Shown: positions 23,464 through 38,200, numbered from the stretch's first letter. The stretch: DNA of 64,000 bases from Taeniopygia guttata (GCF_048771995.1 NC_133030.1:36359501-36423500), one strand, 5' to 3'. The notes: a model not told the origin generated them from the letters alone. A program made the numbers and translations.

Positions 23464-23548
23464 AAAATTTAGATTCAGAATAGGGGAAATATGAAAACTG
23501 AAAAATTTAGAAAATTTAGATTCAGAATAAAAATTTAGATTCAGAATA
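23464..23548. repeat. 19-bp motif repeated three times
   Basis: aaaatttagattcagaata occurs identically at 23464-23482, 23511-23529 and 23530-23548. The last two are directly tandem. Confidence 0.95.
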
Positions 23549-26455
23549 GGGAAAATGAGGAATAATGCAGGCAAACTATAGGTATTAGGGATGAAACTAG
23601 CTAATGGAGAGTCAGGTGTAGGAAGTAAAGAGAAACAGGAGTCAAATAAGATGAGAGTGAGGTGGACTTCATTAGGAAAGATAGCAGTATCTGTTTACAA
23701 AAGGTGCTGTAAACTCAGACTGCAATAAAACAGTCTTTCTTCTCCAGTATTACCTACAAAATGAGGCTCTTCCTTGGGAGAGAAGTAATGTGATAGACAT
23801 GAATTTCTTCATAGGCTTTCAGTGCCTTTCCTTTCAGTATCATTTTTAGTCCATAGAGAGCTGTCTGGTGTTTGATGAAGCTTTTGTTATAAGCACAGCT
23901 GTGAAATGAAAAGAAAATAAGAACCCTGATAATCACTTTGCAGTAGACCTGTGTGTGACAGTTACATGAAGCAGTGAGTGAAGAACTCTGAAAATATGGA
24001 TGAAGAAATATGAGACTTGCTGACCTCTTTAAGTCTTTTAAAGACTTTTCCTGCGAAAAGGAATAATTCTTCACATAAGCATCTGAGAATGAAATTATTT
24101 CAGATAAGGCCTGTGCCTTTTGACATATTGAAGTATCCCTAATTCCATAAAAGGTGAATTAGAAAATCATATTTGAGTGGCCAACTGAATTGAGATAAAA
24201 TGCAGTTTAAATAAAATGCAATTGTCTATAATGAGAAAAGTGGTTGCCCTAACTGCAGATGACTACTTTAAGTCAAATCACTAACAAATTGTGTTAGTTA
24301 AAGTATAGGACTAAAATGCTTTTTGGGTAGTATCAAAATCCCTTGAAATGTTTCTTAATAGCATATGCCTTGCTCTTGTTCACATCCTACAAGAGATTAT
24401 AGGAAAGACAGAAATGATAACATTTCTTAGTATAACTTTTAATTGAAATACTATTACTCAATCCTACTAGGATTGGCTTGTCAAGTCTATAAAATTGAGA
24501 TATGAGTAAGGAGTTATATCGCTGCATATTGCTTCAGTCTCTAATGTGCTTCAGAAGAAAATAATGTATAGCATTACTGGTATTCTTGTCATAGTGTACA
24601 CACAAAAAATACTTACCTGAGGACATGAGTAAAGTAGAAAATAAGTAAAATTAAATATTGAAGTGCCTGTGCTTTTTAATCCTTCTTTTTGATCCAGGAA
24701 TATAAGAATACTGTTTGAGTAAAAAAAAATAAAAAAAAAAATAGTAGAGAAAATGAATCACAACTGGCTAGATATTTCTTTTCTTAAAAGCAAAAAGTTC
24801 GTAGTAGAATTACACTGAAATCATATTAAACCTTAAAAATTTATACCCCAGCTTTGCCTCTTAAAAGCACTAACTTTCAGTTTTATTCTGTTTTTTGTTG
24901 TGGGTTTTTTGTTTGTTTTCTTTTTGGTTTTGGAGTTGCCTAGGCATCCCTCTCAGTTAATATTTTACCATAGCAAACTTAGTCTTGGAAGGGAGTTAAG
25001 CCTGACCTTTCAGAAGTCTCTACAGATTCTGCCTCTCAGCATCAAATTCTGGCATCATCTACTCGTTTCATAGTCACTTTTATGTTTCTCCTTTTTAATA
25101 CTTTATTTTCTCCTTACATGTTTTTCTTCTCTCTTCTCCTGCTGCTTGTATTATCTCTAGTCCAACAGGTTCTCAGCTGCAGTTTTCTTTGTTTCCTCTG
25201 TTTGTCTAGTAGCTCTTTTGAATCCATCCCAGTATTTCTGGACTGTTCTCATGGTATTTGGTCTCCTTTTAATCAATGCCTTTCTTATTTAAAAGCAAGG
25301 TATTCTCAGAATTGACCTGAGGAGTACTTTTCTCTTACTGTGACCAAACAGCTAAGTAATTTTCCACCTTTTCTGAACGAACATCTGTAGTCCTGCTGTC
25401 TATCATTCCAGTGATGATCTAATAGACTCAGAATGTCAAAGAGAACAAAGACAGACAGAATGTAGCCATTCTATCAAAGACTTAAAGCAAACATAGTAAA
25501 ATATTATTTGTTTAACCATTTTGGAACTTAGAGACTGTATAATGGATTTTGACTTATGGTAAAACCTTTTTTTCACTCATTAACATAAATTAGTAATTCT
25601 AATATACGCATAGTATTTGTCTCAGAAACTCATATGGACATAGACCAGCTCTGAAATACCTCCTTTCATTCATCTACTACTGAGCTGGGAAGTAACCTGT
25701 AAACAACTTTTACGTCAAATATTCAAAACTATGCCTTATAAAAGAATCTTCTAAACTTGTTTAAACTCAGAATTGTCCTACATCTATATTCCTTCCACTT
25801 CCTTTCAAATAAAAAGAGGTTGAGTAACTAGATATTTAAATGTGATTTGATTTGAATATCAGATTATTGAGTTAGGAAACAAAGACCTCATGCAGAGAAT
25901 ATCCTGCTGCTGGTCTGCTTAATAGCCAAGTGTTAAAAGGAATCCTGTAAAATTATACAAATATATGTCTTCCTAATACAAAATGTTCTAAAGATTTTTA
26001 AAAATATTTTCTCAAATCTTCTATTCTGAATTAACTCTAATTTGTTTTAACTCTAGAGGATATTTTAAACTTCATTTAATAATCTTTTGACTTTATCACT
26101 TCTAGTTTCTTCAGAGTTTTGTCAGAATGTTTTAACTTTAATATTTCAAATTATCTCCTCTGCCTGGAGAAAAGTATCAACCTGTAAGGTAATTAGACCT
26201 GATGCATTCATGAATGGGCTGATTAGCCTTAACACATTAAGTTGCTGTTGTGAACTACCTGCAAACTGGTTACAATATATAGTAGTTACACTGATCTTTC
26301 TTGCACTTGATGAAAATTCTTTTTAAGTCATTCTGCCATCTCATTCCTGCAATCTTAGTAAAACCCTGTCAATCAAACATAAAAAAGACTAAATAAAATG
26401 TACAAACTGACACAAAGACTTGAAGTAATAAGAGCATGTATGGTTAGAAATTTCC

Positions 26456-26459
<4 letters not shown>

Positions 26460-26486
<27 letters not shown>
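26460..26486. repeat. Poly-T run of 27
   Basis: An uninterrupted run of 27 T followed by G/T-rich sequence; it may be the antisense A-tail of an unrecognised retro-insert, but no body is identifiable. Confidence 0.9.
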
Positions 26487-26949
26487 CTATTTGGTTGGGT
26501 TTTTTGAGGAGATACACTGTTGCCCCAAAACTGTCAATTCATATTTGTATTTGTCAATTTTCTTTCTCTGGAGTTGAATAATCTAGAATTCAAATGTTAC
26601 TGTATATTAAACAGAGGTATTTCTAGTCAAGATAGTCTGATACCATCTCTAAACTGTTCTGGATCTTTAAATATGATGCTGTGCTGCTCATCTTTCTCTT
26701 CTATGTCTGTAGTCAGCTCCATAGCAAAGAAGCCAGAATCACAGGCTGAGAATAGAAAATGAAGGTAAAAGACACCACAACTAAAGCTCCCGTGAAGCAC
26801 TGGCAGTTCAGACAGACAGGCCTCTAGTGCCTCAAACTTATATTCTACCTTGTTTATCATTTCCCACTATCAATTCAATTCAACAAGATATGAGCTTAGT
26901 CCTACTAATACCAAAAGTATGAATTTATGCTAGCTTTACCATTCCACTT

Positions 26950-27260
26950 TAAAGATCAGTGTCAGTGTGGGTTCTCCCTGGTCAGCTGTTCTCATATTCT
27001 CAGAGTGAAAGAACAGAGCACCATTTTGTCTATTCCTGGCACACTTTACAAAACACTATATCAGTAACGCTTCATGGCTAATTGTATCAAAGGCAGCTGC
27101 AAGACCCAAACAAATTAGTTTGAAGCCTAAACTCACTGCCATTGCCAAGAGGAGATAAGCAGACAATAAAACATTGAAATTCTCCTGACATATGTGCTGA
27201 TTAAGGTTGAGGACTCCAGGTATCAGCAGGGACTGGGATAATTATATCTATGCCTATAGA
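26950..27260 (-). mobile_element. Ancient LINE reverse-transcriptase fragment (L2/CR1-type), motif A retained
   Basis: On the minus strand a stop-to-stop frame of 61 codons runs from 27241 down to 27059. It contains LAAAFDTI (27103-27080), corresponding to the RT palm motif A (family LSAAFDT), where the Asp is a catalytic metal ligand. Eighteen residues upstream is LLLAM, matching the family's DLLLA block, and downstream is ISHEALLI, matching the IDH..LL block; the spacing agrees with L2/CR1-superfamily RT. Flanking sequence no longer reads as RT, so the edges are approximate. This is an old, dead insertion; the subfamily is not resolved. Confidence 0.68.
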
Positions 27261-30200
27261 TTATTTCTTTCTACATGGTCCCCCTAGAGAGGAGCTGGTA
27301 TATTGATTTACTAACCTAAGGATTCAAAAAGGCTGCTTGTTTCTCTTGGAACTCAATCAAAACTTGAGGCATATTTCCAGGGCATGAATCAGAAACTAAG
27401 GAAAGAAAAACTGACACAAAAACCCCAGCAGTGCAAGTTCTGCATTTTTCTTATACAAGTTTATCTTTGTTCAAGAAACAAGTGGGAAAATGTCTCACAA
27501 AAATTTGGTTCAAGATCTGCTGCTAATGTAATCCTATATGAAAAAGGAAAGAATTACCTGTGCTATAACAGCCAGTTGATTGGAATTTCCCATGTATTAG
27601 TATTGAATCTAGTTTTGTTGCACAAGAAATATATGTGGTTTACTATTTCTAAACCTAGTTGATCCATCAAACAGTGAAGAGAGCAGTTCTTATTCCACCC
27701 CATTTGGATGGAAATGACCCCTTTCACATTGAAAGTAGGTTATTTCTATTATATAAACTTCTTTCAAAATTATTAAGAATATTACTATTACAGAATACTA
27801 AATGTGTGTATATATGACATATAATCAGTAACCTGATTTTGATTTTCTGTCTGTGACTTGACTGTCAATATTGCAAGATCTCATCCTACATTCACCCACA
27901 GTTTCTCCCTAAGAAAAGATGGTTTTAACCATGCAGTTAACATCCTCCATGGTATTGAAAAGCTAAGGGCATATTTAAAATATTCATATACCTGTTATTT
28001 ACAGTGTTTATTTGGACACAAGAGGAAATAGATGAAAGGAGGGATTTGGCTAAGAATGTCTGTGTGTGAATCAACACATTCAGGTAACCAGGGCAACCAC
28101 CAAGCCACAGCCAAAATGCAAGGAGTAGGATTATTCCATTGCCCAGGCATGGGACTCCAGCTCTGCTAGGCTCAGCTCATCCTGGCAGAAGGGGGGCACT
28201 GCCTGCCCTGATATATCAAAGGGCTGTGTGCACCCACAGTTCATCTCAAGGCTGTGCTTCTGTGATCTCTCTCCCAGCACGAGGCTCAAGCCTGTCTATG
28301 ACAGTGTGTTATCTCTACATGAGAGTCCTACTTCTCAAAAGAGGCAGAGAATGAGCAACACTAAGCATAATAAATTGAGTTTTCCTACACGAACATTTTT
28401 AGCAGCAAGGTGCAAGTTAACTTTGAGCAAAACTACTCCTTCCTCCTCACAAATTTTAGGATTTTAACCCTTGACTCCCAACAGTTGTTCACAGAGTTTA
28501 CATCTAATTCATACCTTGAAGATTCCTGTGTGCCACCATTATGGATGAAAGCAGGCAAGTCCTTGTGGATCTGTGACTATGTGCATCTCTGGAATACACA
28601 CACATGCTTAAACAGGGAATGCACTATCTAGAGTTTCAATAGCTATAGAAATTCTCTTCAGGACAGAAATGTTTCCCTTACAGTTAGACTACCTCAGTAG
28701 TCAAGCTCAATCTATGTGAATAATTTATCTCAAAAATAGGTCTATATATCATCAGTCTAAAGTAAAATATAATTTAGAACAAAAAAAGTGAGATTTAGCT
28801 TTATTGTTATCTTTTATCTCCAAGTTTTTTGATATTGAAAAATTCCCTTAATACTCCTGGGTTTCCAGGATTTATGAGTTTAATTGATGATAATGCTAAT
28901 GCAATGCATGTTTTCAGAATGAAAAGTTTTCTTGAATAAGTGGCAATATTATTGGAAAACTCAAAATTATCACTAAAACTTAGAGAACATTGAATGAGAA
29001 ATTCAAATGATTTCTCCTTGATTATGTCTAAATAGGATTTGCAAACTGAAGATGCAGTAGTGAGGATATCTGTACATTAGAAAAAATATGTGTGAATATT
29101 CTTATATAATGAAGAAGGAATCCTATTTGTAGTTATCTACCTGAAGAGAAAAGAAATAAAACTTTTAGGTATTCTATTTTGATAGATAAAATATATATTA
29201 TATATATAAAATGAATCTTTCAGATATTACATTTAGATATTTTAGATTTTATTGTCATGTGGTTCTTATATAACCTGGAGAGCTTAACTAATGCTTATAA
29301 AAATGTAGGTAAAATCTAAATATATGTGACATAGAGGGATCAAATAGATGACCTCTTAAAAACATTCCAACACTGTTTTCTTTAAGCTTGTCTATAGTCC
29401 TGCTTCCAAATCTTCTGATGCTATAAGAAGTTTTTATTTCTTAAACTCCTCAAGTTGTCTTGAATCATGAAGAATTCTGTTTGATTTTGACCTATAAACA
29501 CACGTACAATTTATATATTTTATTTGCAGGTAAAATACTGTAATACCCATGGCAGCTATTTTTGGAAAATAACTACAAACAAACATATTTATAATTGGCC
29601 AGTAGAAAAAATAAAATTGAGTGGTAGTTTGTTAAGATTGGGAATTCAAGCACATATTCACAAACACACATGTGCAGAATTTAACCAAGGTTTTATTTTA
29701 AAGTGATGCTTCTTGCTTGGTTGTGATATTAATATTCACACATCTTCCTGAGCTGTCATATAATTTATATTCTTAACAAATCAAAAAGGCTAGCAAAACT
29801 AGATGTCAAATGTTCTAATCTCTGACTCTAGCTCCTGAAATAGAATTTCAATCAGCACAATCTATATTTTATGAAAACTTGTATTGTATAACCAGAGCCT
29901 TAACCCACAACTAACATATAACATGGCAATATTTTTGTTTGCTGGGAGAAATCTAGTTTTTCTGCTGATGTTAAAGGATAATTTACAAGTCCTGTTTCCA
30001 GACATTCATTTTCATCATTGCTGATCTCACTGCTTATGCTTTTACAAAGCAGGTAAGTAAATACTTCATTGCCTATAGTTCATACCTCACAGAGAAGAGG
30101 ATTGAAAATTCAATTTTTGCAAAATGGAAGAGAACAAAACTTGTGAGGAGTAAAATAGTGTGCTTTTTTTTCACAAAGATATTCTAAAAGACAGAATGAA

Positions 30201-33200
30201 AAGAAGAAATGCAAGCTTTTGGTGTTAATAGCATGGTGTAACTAACAAAACCCAATTCTATAAGCAAGCATTTCTTATTGTATCTTAATTTTGCAGTAAA
30301 ATTATAGATGTACATATGAACTATATTTTTAACTGAAAATTATAATAGTTTACGTATTTGCGTACAATTTTAGAGTGAAATATTTAAAAATAATTTTTCT
30401 CTAATTTATGTGGAAACAGAATTGACCTATGAGCTCAGGATGGCTTACCCTGAAGTGGTGGCACTCTGGTATCACATGCCTGCATCATCAGGTGCTGGTC
30501 ACCATGACATTTTTTCTGACTTACCTGTAATTCTATGTCAAGGGAACATTATAAATATCAGAGTCTAAAGGAAATGTCTCTTCCCTCTGTGCAGGTGGAA
30601 TTTGTTTTCCCTTCAGATTTCTATCTTCCACAATTCTGTACTGGCACACTTTCGCTGTGGTAGGTTTGGAGGTAAGACTGAAGAACCAGAACTTGGTCGC
30701 TGTGTTCTGTGCCATATCTTGAGAATGAGGTCAGACAAAGAATGTATTAGTATGGAATGTTAATTAATATGGAATCTTGCCTACCTACCCAGACAGGGAA
30801 GTTCTGTAACAGGCACCTACCCAAATCCTGTCTGAGAAGAAGACCTAAGATCTAGGGAAAAGTAACCTCCCTACAGGTGAAAAATTTGGGGTTGTGTGGA
30901 CACTGTGATTTTCTATAGATTTTGAGGGCTTTTCAGTTTCAGACTAATGCAATTATCAAAGTACAGTGTTGCTAAGGCAACCTCCTAGAACATTCCTTCC
31001 CTGAGGTCCACAGAAAACCCCAAGGAGCAAAGAAAGCAGTTAATTCCTACCTACTGTGCACTAAAACTTTAATTTTTTCTGGAATCTAATGTATTTTTTT
31101 TCACATCTTTGAGCTCATTTACTTGCAAAGAAAAATAAGGAGAAAAGAAAAATCCTCCTTAACATTCAGGAAAATGTCTCACATACTATCATGTCCCTGA
31201 ATGTTTTCTATTGCAAAAATCATACATCTCTTCTGACCTTGTTGTCTTTGTTTTGTTACATAAATTATTCAGTTTTGATATGTTCTATAGGTCAGACACT
31301 GAACAAAAACCATTTCAGAGACTTAAAAAATCAAAAGGAATCTTGCTTTTTTTTTTTTTTTTCCACCCTGCAATTTTTTCAAATACAGGCTACTGCAGAA
31401 GTTGATTAAATACACAATATCCAAATAAAGTAAGCACTTTAGAATGAATTAAGTCTGTGTTAAAGCTAGAATACTCTAGGGGTTTGCAACTCAAAGAATG
31501 GAAATTAGCCTGGAATGGATATTCCCTGCTTGGATATGAAAAAAAATTAATTAGAATTATCATTAACAAACTAGCTTAGTACCTAAGTTAGGTAATCTCA
31601 TATGGTTTCCAACATGTATTTGCCTGTCAGAAAGACACCTTCACTTTTTTATCACACATAATTTTTGATTTAACCAGTCCAAGCAACATAGCTCATTCAG
31701 TATGTGACATTTTCAGTTCACTTATTTTAAATGAAGCACAGTGGAAAACAGATTTTTATTGAACTACCAAGAGACCACAATACACAGATTCATTTTAGTG
31801 GTTTTGCAGATGTCTTTTTTGTCCATTTCTCCTCTCTTTACACTCCTTTAGCTGCTGCTCAAGAGAAAACATCCCTTTAGGGAAGAAAATTCAGGTTTTA
31901 CTTTCGCATTAGTTTTAACATACCCATTAAAGTCTGTGGTGCATTAAATACATTAAGAGTTTTAAAATAGTAGTTTGCAGCCTCAATGAACTCTTGAACA
32001 AGGCTGTACGGCTATGTTAGATTATCTAGCTGCAATTAGCTTTGCTATTTTTTCTCCATATTATTATCTGACAGTTCTCAAACTGCCACTACCCCGGTAC
32101 CTTTAGTGCCATATCCTTACCAGGCTTATTAATAGACCTTTCCCAGACCTTTCCCCTCCACTCTCCAATTAGACAATTTCTTGTCTATATTTTTCATGTC
32201 TCCACTGTAAAAAAAGATAGTTAACCAGTATGCTGGAAATCAAGTATACTAATTTGCACAAATTCTAGAAAATACTAGTTCCTTGGATGTTTTTGTAGAG
32301 AATAAAGAGAAGAAGCACTATTATTTCCAAACTATGGTCTTCAATTTTACCAGGTTTTTGTTCTATTTTATTATCTATTTTTTTTATTCTTATTCTCTTA
32401 TCCTCATATTCTTGATAAGAACACAAATCATTTAGCTTTGCTGCTATCACAGATGCAATTCAGATAAAAGGCAGAGAAAGCAAACTATAAAGTTGTTGTT
32501 CAAGTGAAAATATAAATAAAGTAATAAAAAGATGCACAAGGTATCCTCTTCATATTTTTCTTTTCTCTATTTCCATCCTTTGATTTTTGTGTGTCTTCCC
32601 CCTCCCTGCCTTCTCTCTCTCTTTTCTACTTAAAGGAAAGAGCCAAAAGAGATGGAGAAAATTTAATTTTTTATTTATGAATATTTGCAATTACTTTTGT
32701 GCCAAAATCTGAAAAATCTGAAATTTGACAGGATTGGTCATGGAAATGAAAGATTTAGTGAATTAACTAGAGGATAGGTTGTTCTTCTCTATCCCAAAGA
32801 ACATGAAACTTAATTAACAAACATATTCTGTTAATCTCGGAGTCCCACCAAATTACTTGAGAATTTTGGCCTTAATGTTGATTGTTGGTGATGTTTGTGC
32901 TTATTTGTTTTTGAGATTTTTTTCTCTTTTTGATTTGATTTGGTTTTTTGCCTTTACAGTCCATTTAATCCTCCTACATAGCCTATTGAAATAATGATCT
33001 GGAATGTGCAACACCCCAGTAACAGCCAAAAGTAAGTGTGTCCTCAATAAGCAATATATTAGCACAACCAAGAAGAAGCAGCAGAACAGTTTGAAAACGT
33101 CAAACAAGAATTACCTTGACAAAGTTATGCTGAAAACTGCAGAAGCTACAGTAATTTAATGGACAGAGCAGGGTCCATGTTCAAAGATAAATTTGTAAGC

Positions 33201-33507
33201 ATTTTCCTAGAACTTCAAAACAACATTCCTCAGCAGCTGGAGTCAACTATTTTTCATCTTCATGGCACCTAAAAGTTTTATCTCTTATATAATCAGAATT
33301 TTGTAAAGCCAAGATATGAGATTTGGAAATGAGAATTTAAGTTTTATTCCTTTAGGTTTATCACTCCATAAAATCTGTACACTACAGCAATGACCTTGAG
33401 CTGCTGCACTAATTACTGTGTATATAGAATTTGAACTTCTCATACGAAACTTCTGAGAAGAGATGCAAAATAAATCATCGTGATATGGTCTCCAGTTTAT
33501 CCCTCAA

Positions 33508-33534
33508 TTAAATAAATAAATAAATAAATAAATA
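33508..33534. repeat. (AAAT)n microsatellite
   Basis: About six to seven uninterrupted AAAT/TAAA units. Confidence 0.93.
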
Positions 33535-34478
33535 TCCCCTTAGATTACTCTTAGGTTACATAGGAAACATCTCTAATTAAGGAACATTGCGGTGAATATT
33601 CATTCCTTTCTTTTTTCAGCTTAGGATCTTCAGATTGATACCAGTTTCTCAAGGAAAGAAGAGATTTGAGCAAGTGTCAGGAAAGAAATGAAAGATAACT
33701 AAATCATCACACTGAAAATGTGTGATTTTAATTTAAAAATAAATTAATTAATAATTTTGAATGGAAAGTGCCTCTGTCTACAAAGACAAAGCAGGATTAT
33801 AACTCTTAAAATTTGTATCACTGTTGTTGGATAAGTTTAATAAAGCGGTACAAATTTTACAACAGATATCAGAAAAAGCTAAATTATTTCAAGGATTATG
33901 AAAATAAAGGAAATGCTGAAAATTAGAAAAATGGAAATAGTTTTATGTATGCTGCAAGTGCTTGCCGGTAATAAAAAGGGAAACATTTTAAAATATTTTC
34001 TCTGATATATACATATCTATATACAGTGTTCCTTCTTTGGCAAAGGTAGTTTATAGTTAGAGTTGGGGTTTTTTTACATATAAATTTCAATTTTTCTAAA
34101 CCCACTATATAACTTCAATTTTATTGCATGTAAGACAGAATCATAAAAGGTATATGACATTAGCTCAAATGCCAGCAGGTTTACGGTTACTGATTGAAAG
34201 CAAGTGACATAAAGTATCAAATGAGAAACCCCTTGAATTCATTTAAGAAAACCCAGCCTTGACAAAAAAAACCTGTTGTTGGTTGTCTTGTTGGAATTTC
34301 AGAGGTGAGGGTGTTTGATTCTGCGTCTCACATAAAAGACTGAGTCCCAATCTTTACCCTGACCTAGATGATGCACAGAGTTTCACCTTGAGCAAGGTTT
34401 AATTCTGAGAGAAGGAAATCTCTTCAGGGAAGTTCAGGTTGTAAACCACATAAAAATTTGAAATTATTTTTCAAATTC

Positions 34479-34506
34479 TTCTTTAGTGTCACTTCTTTAG
34501 TGTCAC
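34479..34506. repeat. 14-bp tandem duplication
   Basis: ttctttagtgtcac occurs twice head to tail (34479-34492 and 34493-34506). Confidence 0.93.
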
Positions 34507-35230
34507 TTATTTCTCAGGAAAATACAGTGGAGGTTACCTCACTCACTACTTGAGATAGTTTGTATTGGGAATGCTTGGCAGTCAAAGCATGCAAGACAGG
34601 TAGTAATGTAAACTCTTGATATATCAACCCCTGATTGTTTAGGTCTTTCAAACTGCTGCCTAGTGAAATCTGACCTCTACTGGTATGACGAGGATGGGAA
34701 ATGCCAATTTCTAAACATTTGTGTTTATATTTTTCTGAATGGTTCTCTGTTGTTATTTAGCCTCACTGTGGATTTTTGTTAATCATGCCTGATATTAGGT
34801 GCTTCTGTACATCAGATTTCAAAGGCACTAGAGTTGTGTATAATCTTCTCAGACATATCTTCCCATGTCATGATTCACTCTAAGAGGTTTTCATTTCAGC
34901 AACAAACAGGAAAGCATTATGAATTCCAGCTACAACTAAAGATCCCTGTTTTCTCTTTCATTTGTTAAAAGAAAGATATTGATGCTCTTCCTGGAATTTC
35001 CATCTATATCTATGTCTTCCAGTAGAATGAAGCACATCAATCTTTTTATTGTGTTCTTCAAACATTTACTTCTAAAGCTGTGTCAATGAGATTTCTGGTA
35101 TGTTGAGGATTGCTTTGACCATTTTCTATGGTAGAGAGAACAATTCTTCATACAAATAGTTAGTTTTCTGTTATGTACATAATTACTACCTGCATGTTGA
35201 AGCATTTGATCTAGCAGACAAAACATTAGT

Positions 35231-35282
35231 GTTCTTATATGAACCAGCAGTAAAAAGTTACTGTTCTTATATGAACCAGCAA
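35231..35282. repeat. 20-bp direct repeat, 32-bp period
   Basis: tgttcttatatgaaccagca occurs identically at 35231-35250 and 35263-35282. Confidence 0.95.
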
Positions 35283-38200
35283 CTTTACTGACAAGTAATC
35301 TCTAAAGTCTTTTTAGAACATGAAATGGAAGTTACCTTCCCTATAAAAATACCCTCTCTCAGTAAAGGGAAGAGGAATACATGAAGCAAAAACAAGACTG
35401 AAAGCTTCTCATACAAATAAAATACTAATTTTTGCAAAAATCATTAAATAACTCTTTTTCAGAATACTTGAGACACTTGTTCACATCCAGTTAAAATAAT
35501 TTTATCTCTAGATCTTAAATTGTTACAGTCAAATGTTGTGGGTTAACCAAAGTAATGTGTGGGGGCAAGAGCACTCTTCTTTCTAATTTTCCATTTACAG
35601 TCCATCTATAATTCACTGTGTCATTGAATTTTATTATTTTTATAATAACATTCTTTTTTTTTCTTTTTTTTAAGGTAGTACTTCAATGATTAAGTACTAG
35701 TAAACATTTCCTAAGTAGATATTATTTTTACCTATTTGATAGTCAATGAAAAAAAATGGTGTCTTTAACAAAGGGCAGGTGACTGAGTTTGTCAGAATCT
35801 GCTAGAGGAAGCTGTATCTGATCCTTAGTCCTACCTGGGAGCAGCAGATAACCTCATGTTCTTCTGAAGGTTCTCAGAAGTTCCCAGGTTTCTGACAAAG
35901 AGCACAGAAACTCAAGAACACATCAAAGAAGTAGCACCCAGAAACTCCTTTGCAAACTGCTACATCTGCTGGCTGCCTCTGATAGTTGTGCTCTGTCCCT
36001 GATGGTTATGTAGACCCATACAGACCCAAACAAGCAGATACAGCAACTCAGAGGTAGATATCCTGCTGAGCTCAAACCTCTAGTCAAGCTTCCTGAAAAG
36101 GGGCCAAGAAAACAGAGGTCAGATTTCAAATCAACCTCTAATGAATTCTGACTGCATCATAAGCCGGTTTATACAATTATGGAATAAATCGGGGCAATGA
36201 AATTAGATCTTTGAGACACTTCAGTTTTTCCACTAGGCTCTCTAGGCTTTGGACTGAGTCCCAAAATCTCTGAATTTCACCAGCTGTTCTTTTAGAATTG
36301 CAATATTCAAACACATTCAGTCTTTTGTTCCATTGCACTTAGATATATTTGAGCTATTTATAGATGTGGTGCATCTGTAAATCTCCAGATCAAATTCATA
36401 GAGGTAAAATGTTTAGAAGCATAACTTAGAGTTAGACTAAAATAGATAGTAAATTTCATTACTAGAAGATGCTGCATAACTGGGGATCCTCTTATTGAGA
36501 GGTGATATGAAACTAATGTCATACAACAAGTGGCAAGGGTCATTGGTCATGTTTGAGTGAGACATATTTCAAAGTACATACAATATTAGCAGCTTTGTAT
36601 GACCTCCAAATGCACTCCATCCAGATATGTAATTTATACAGTATTCCCAAAATGCTTTGACTTACACTGAATGGTATAAATGCCTTCATATGTCAGCATA
36701 ATAGAAGCCTTCACAGAGAGTATTTATTTTAGAATTATCAGGACTTTTAAACATTCGTTGAATGCCAGCCACAGTGGTCTTGTAAAAATGATGATGTGCC
36801 ACTAATTAGTTATTTTTCTCTCTCAAAATTGCTATCCTTTGTTACCCAAATAGTACAGGGTTTTTTATTTTTTGGGGATTTTTTGTGGTTTCTTTTTGTG
36901 TGTGTGTGTCTACTCTTTATGCTGAGTACATTCCTTCCTATAGCATTGAGGGGGTCTGCATGACTTGTGTTTTCTCAGTTGCTCATGATTTCTCATTCTG
37001 TTTGGACAACCTAGACAGGGAAGACCTTTTTTATCAAAATAGAGTCAGCCATCAACTGAATCATAATCACTCACAACTCGATGTCAAAAAAAGACAAGAT
37101 TTATCAAAAAAGAAAAAAAAGACTTGAGAAAGACCTGGAATGAGGACTGCCTTCATTTTTTTTCACTTATGTTTTAAAACCTTTGAACACAAAGTGTTTC
37201 TCTCACAAAACTCTTCTGTACTTTAAAAAGTTTGTAAGAAACTGGAACACTCCTCAGCTCTCTGAGGTTTGCTGATCTATTGGATTTTCAAAATAATCTA
37301 GACCTCCATAGTTTTCACAATTCCCTGGAAATTATAAGTCTGAAGGAATCTTCTAAAATCTGGGGTTTATAGGATTTGTAAAGGTCTTATTTATTGTATG
37401 TCTGCTCAAGTTCCTTACTTTTCAAAATCTAATTGTTTGTATGGCCTAGCTTCTTCCGGCAAAAATGGTCAGATACAGACTTATGCTAATGAACAAGGAT
37501 CTAGTAAATGTTTGAAATTAATATATGCTTTAATATATGCTTTTTTTAGAGTTCTAAAATAAAGCAGTCTAGATGTCCTTATGAAAAATAACTTTCTAAA
37601 AATGAAAAACAAAGAAAGCTTTGGACTCTTTGTCTTAAACAAAATCACAGGTCTAATGAACTATGAATGAACAGAAAAATCTAAACCGAATCACTAAATG
37701 CCATTCTGCTGCTGCAGAGTTTGGAGCAGGAAAGGCAAAGCAAACATTGCAGCAAATAATTCTCTATTGGTGGATCCAGCTCTTGTCATTAGGACCTTGC
37801 ATTTTAAGTCTTTCGTGTATTCGGTGCAGTAAGGAATAATGAGAAGGCAGGGACGTGGAGGTGAACGTGGGTTACACAAAAGATACAAGCATGGAGAAAG
37901 AGGAAGGAAAGGAAAAACAAGTGAGAATTATGAACTGTACCCTTCCAAAGCTTGATCAAACTTTATATCATCTTTTGTAAGGAAATAAATTGACAGTATT
38001 TAGTGACAATGAAATTTTACCACATTATGAAAGTATTCAAAGCTGGCTCAATATCTTCTCAGAAATATGAGGAAACAAGTTTGGAAGCTTTTGCACAGCT
38101 CTATTAGGCAAATTTCTATGCATTATTGTCCTGACCCTACCCCACTGAAAAAGCATTTGCAGCATTATCATCTTAAGTACATATTTATTATACAGTGAAT

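Larger units (their letters stand above)
21226..26949. other. Unique AT-rich non-coding DNA
   Basis: No gene is recognised. It holds a (TAA)n microsatellite, a triplicated 19-mer at 23464-23548, A-rich tracts near 24721-24745, a T/G-rich stretch near 24887-24935 and a 27-T run at 26460. The 106-codon minus-strand frame at 23754-24074 has no recognisable domain. Confidence 0.5.

Noticed and set aside
24887..24935. G/T-rich low-complexity stretches here and near 36855, 50512 and 52382 considered as a dispersed family
   Set aside because: They share composition but no alignable core sequence; best regarded as simple low-complexity DNA.
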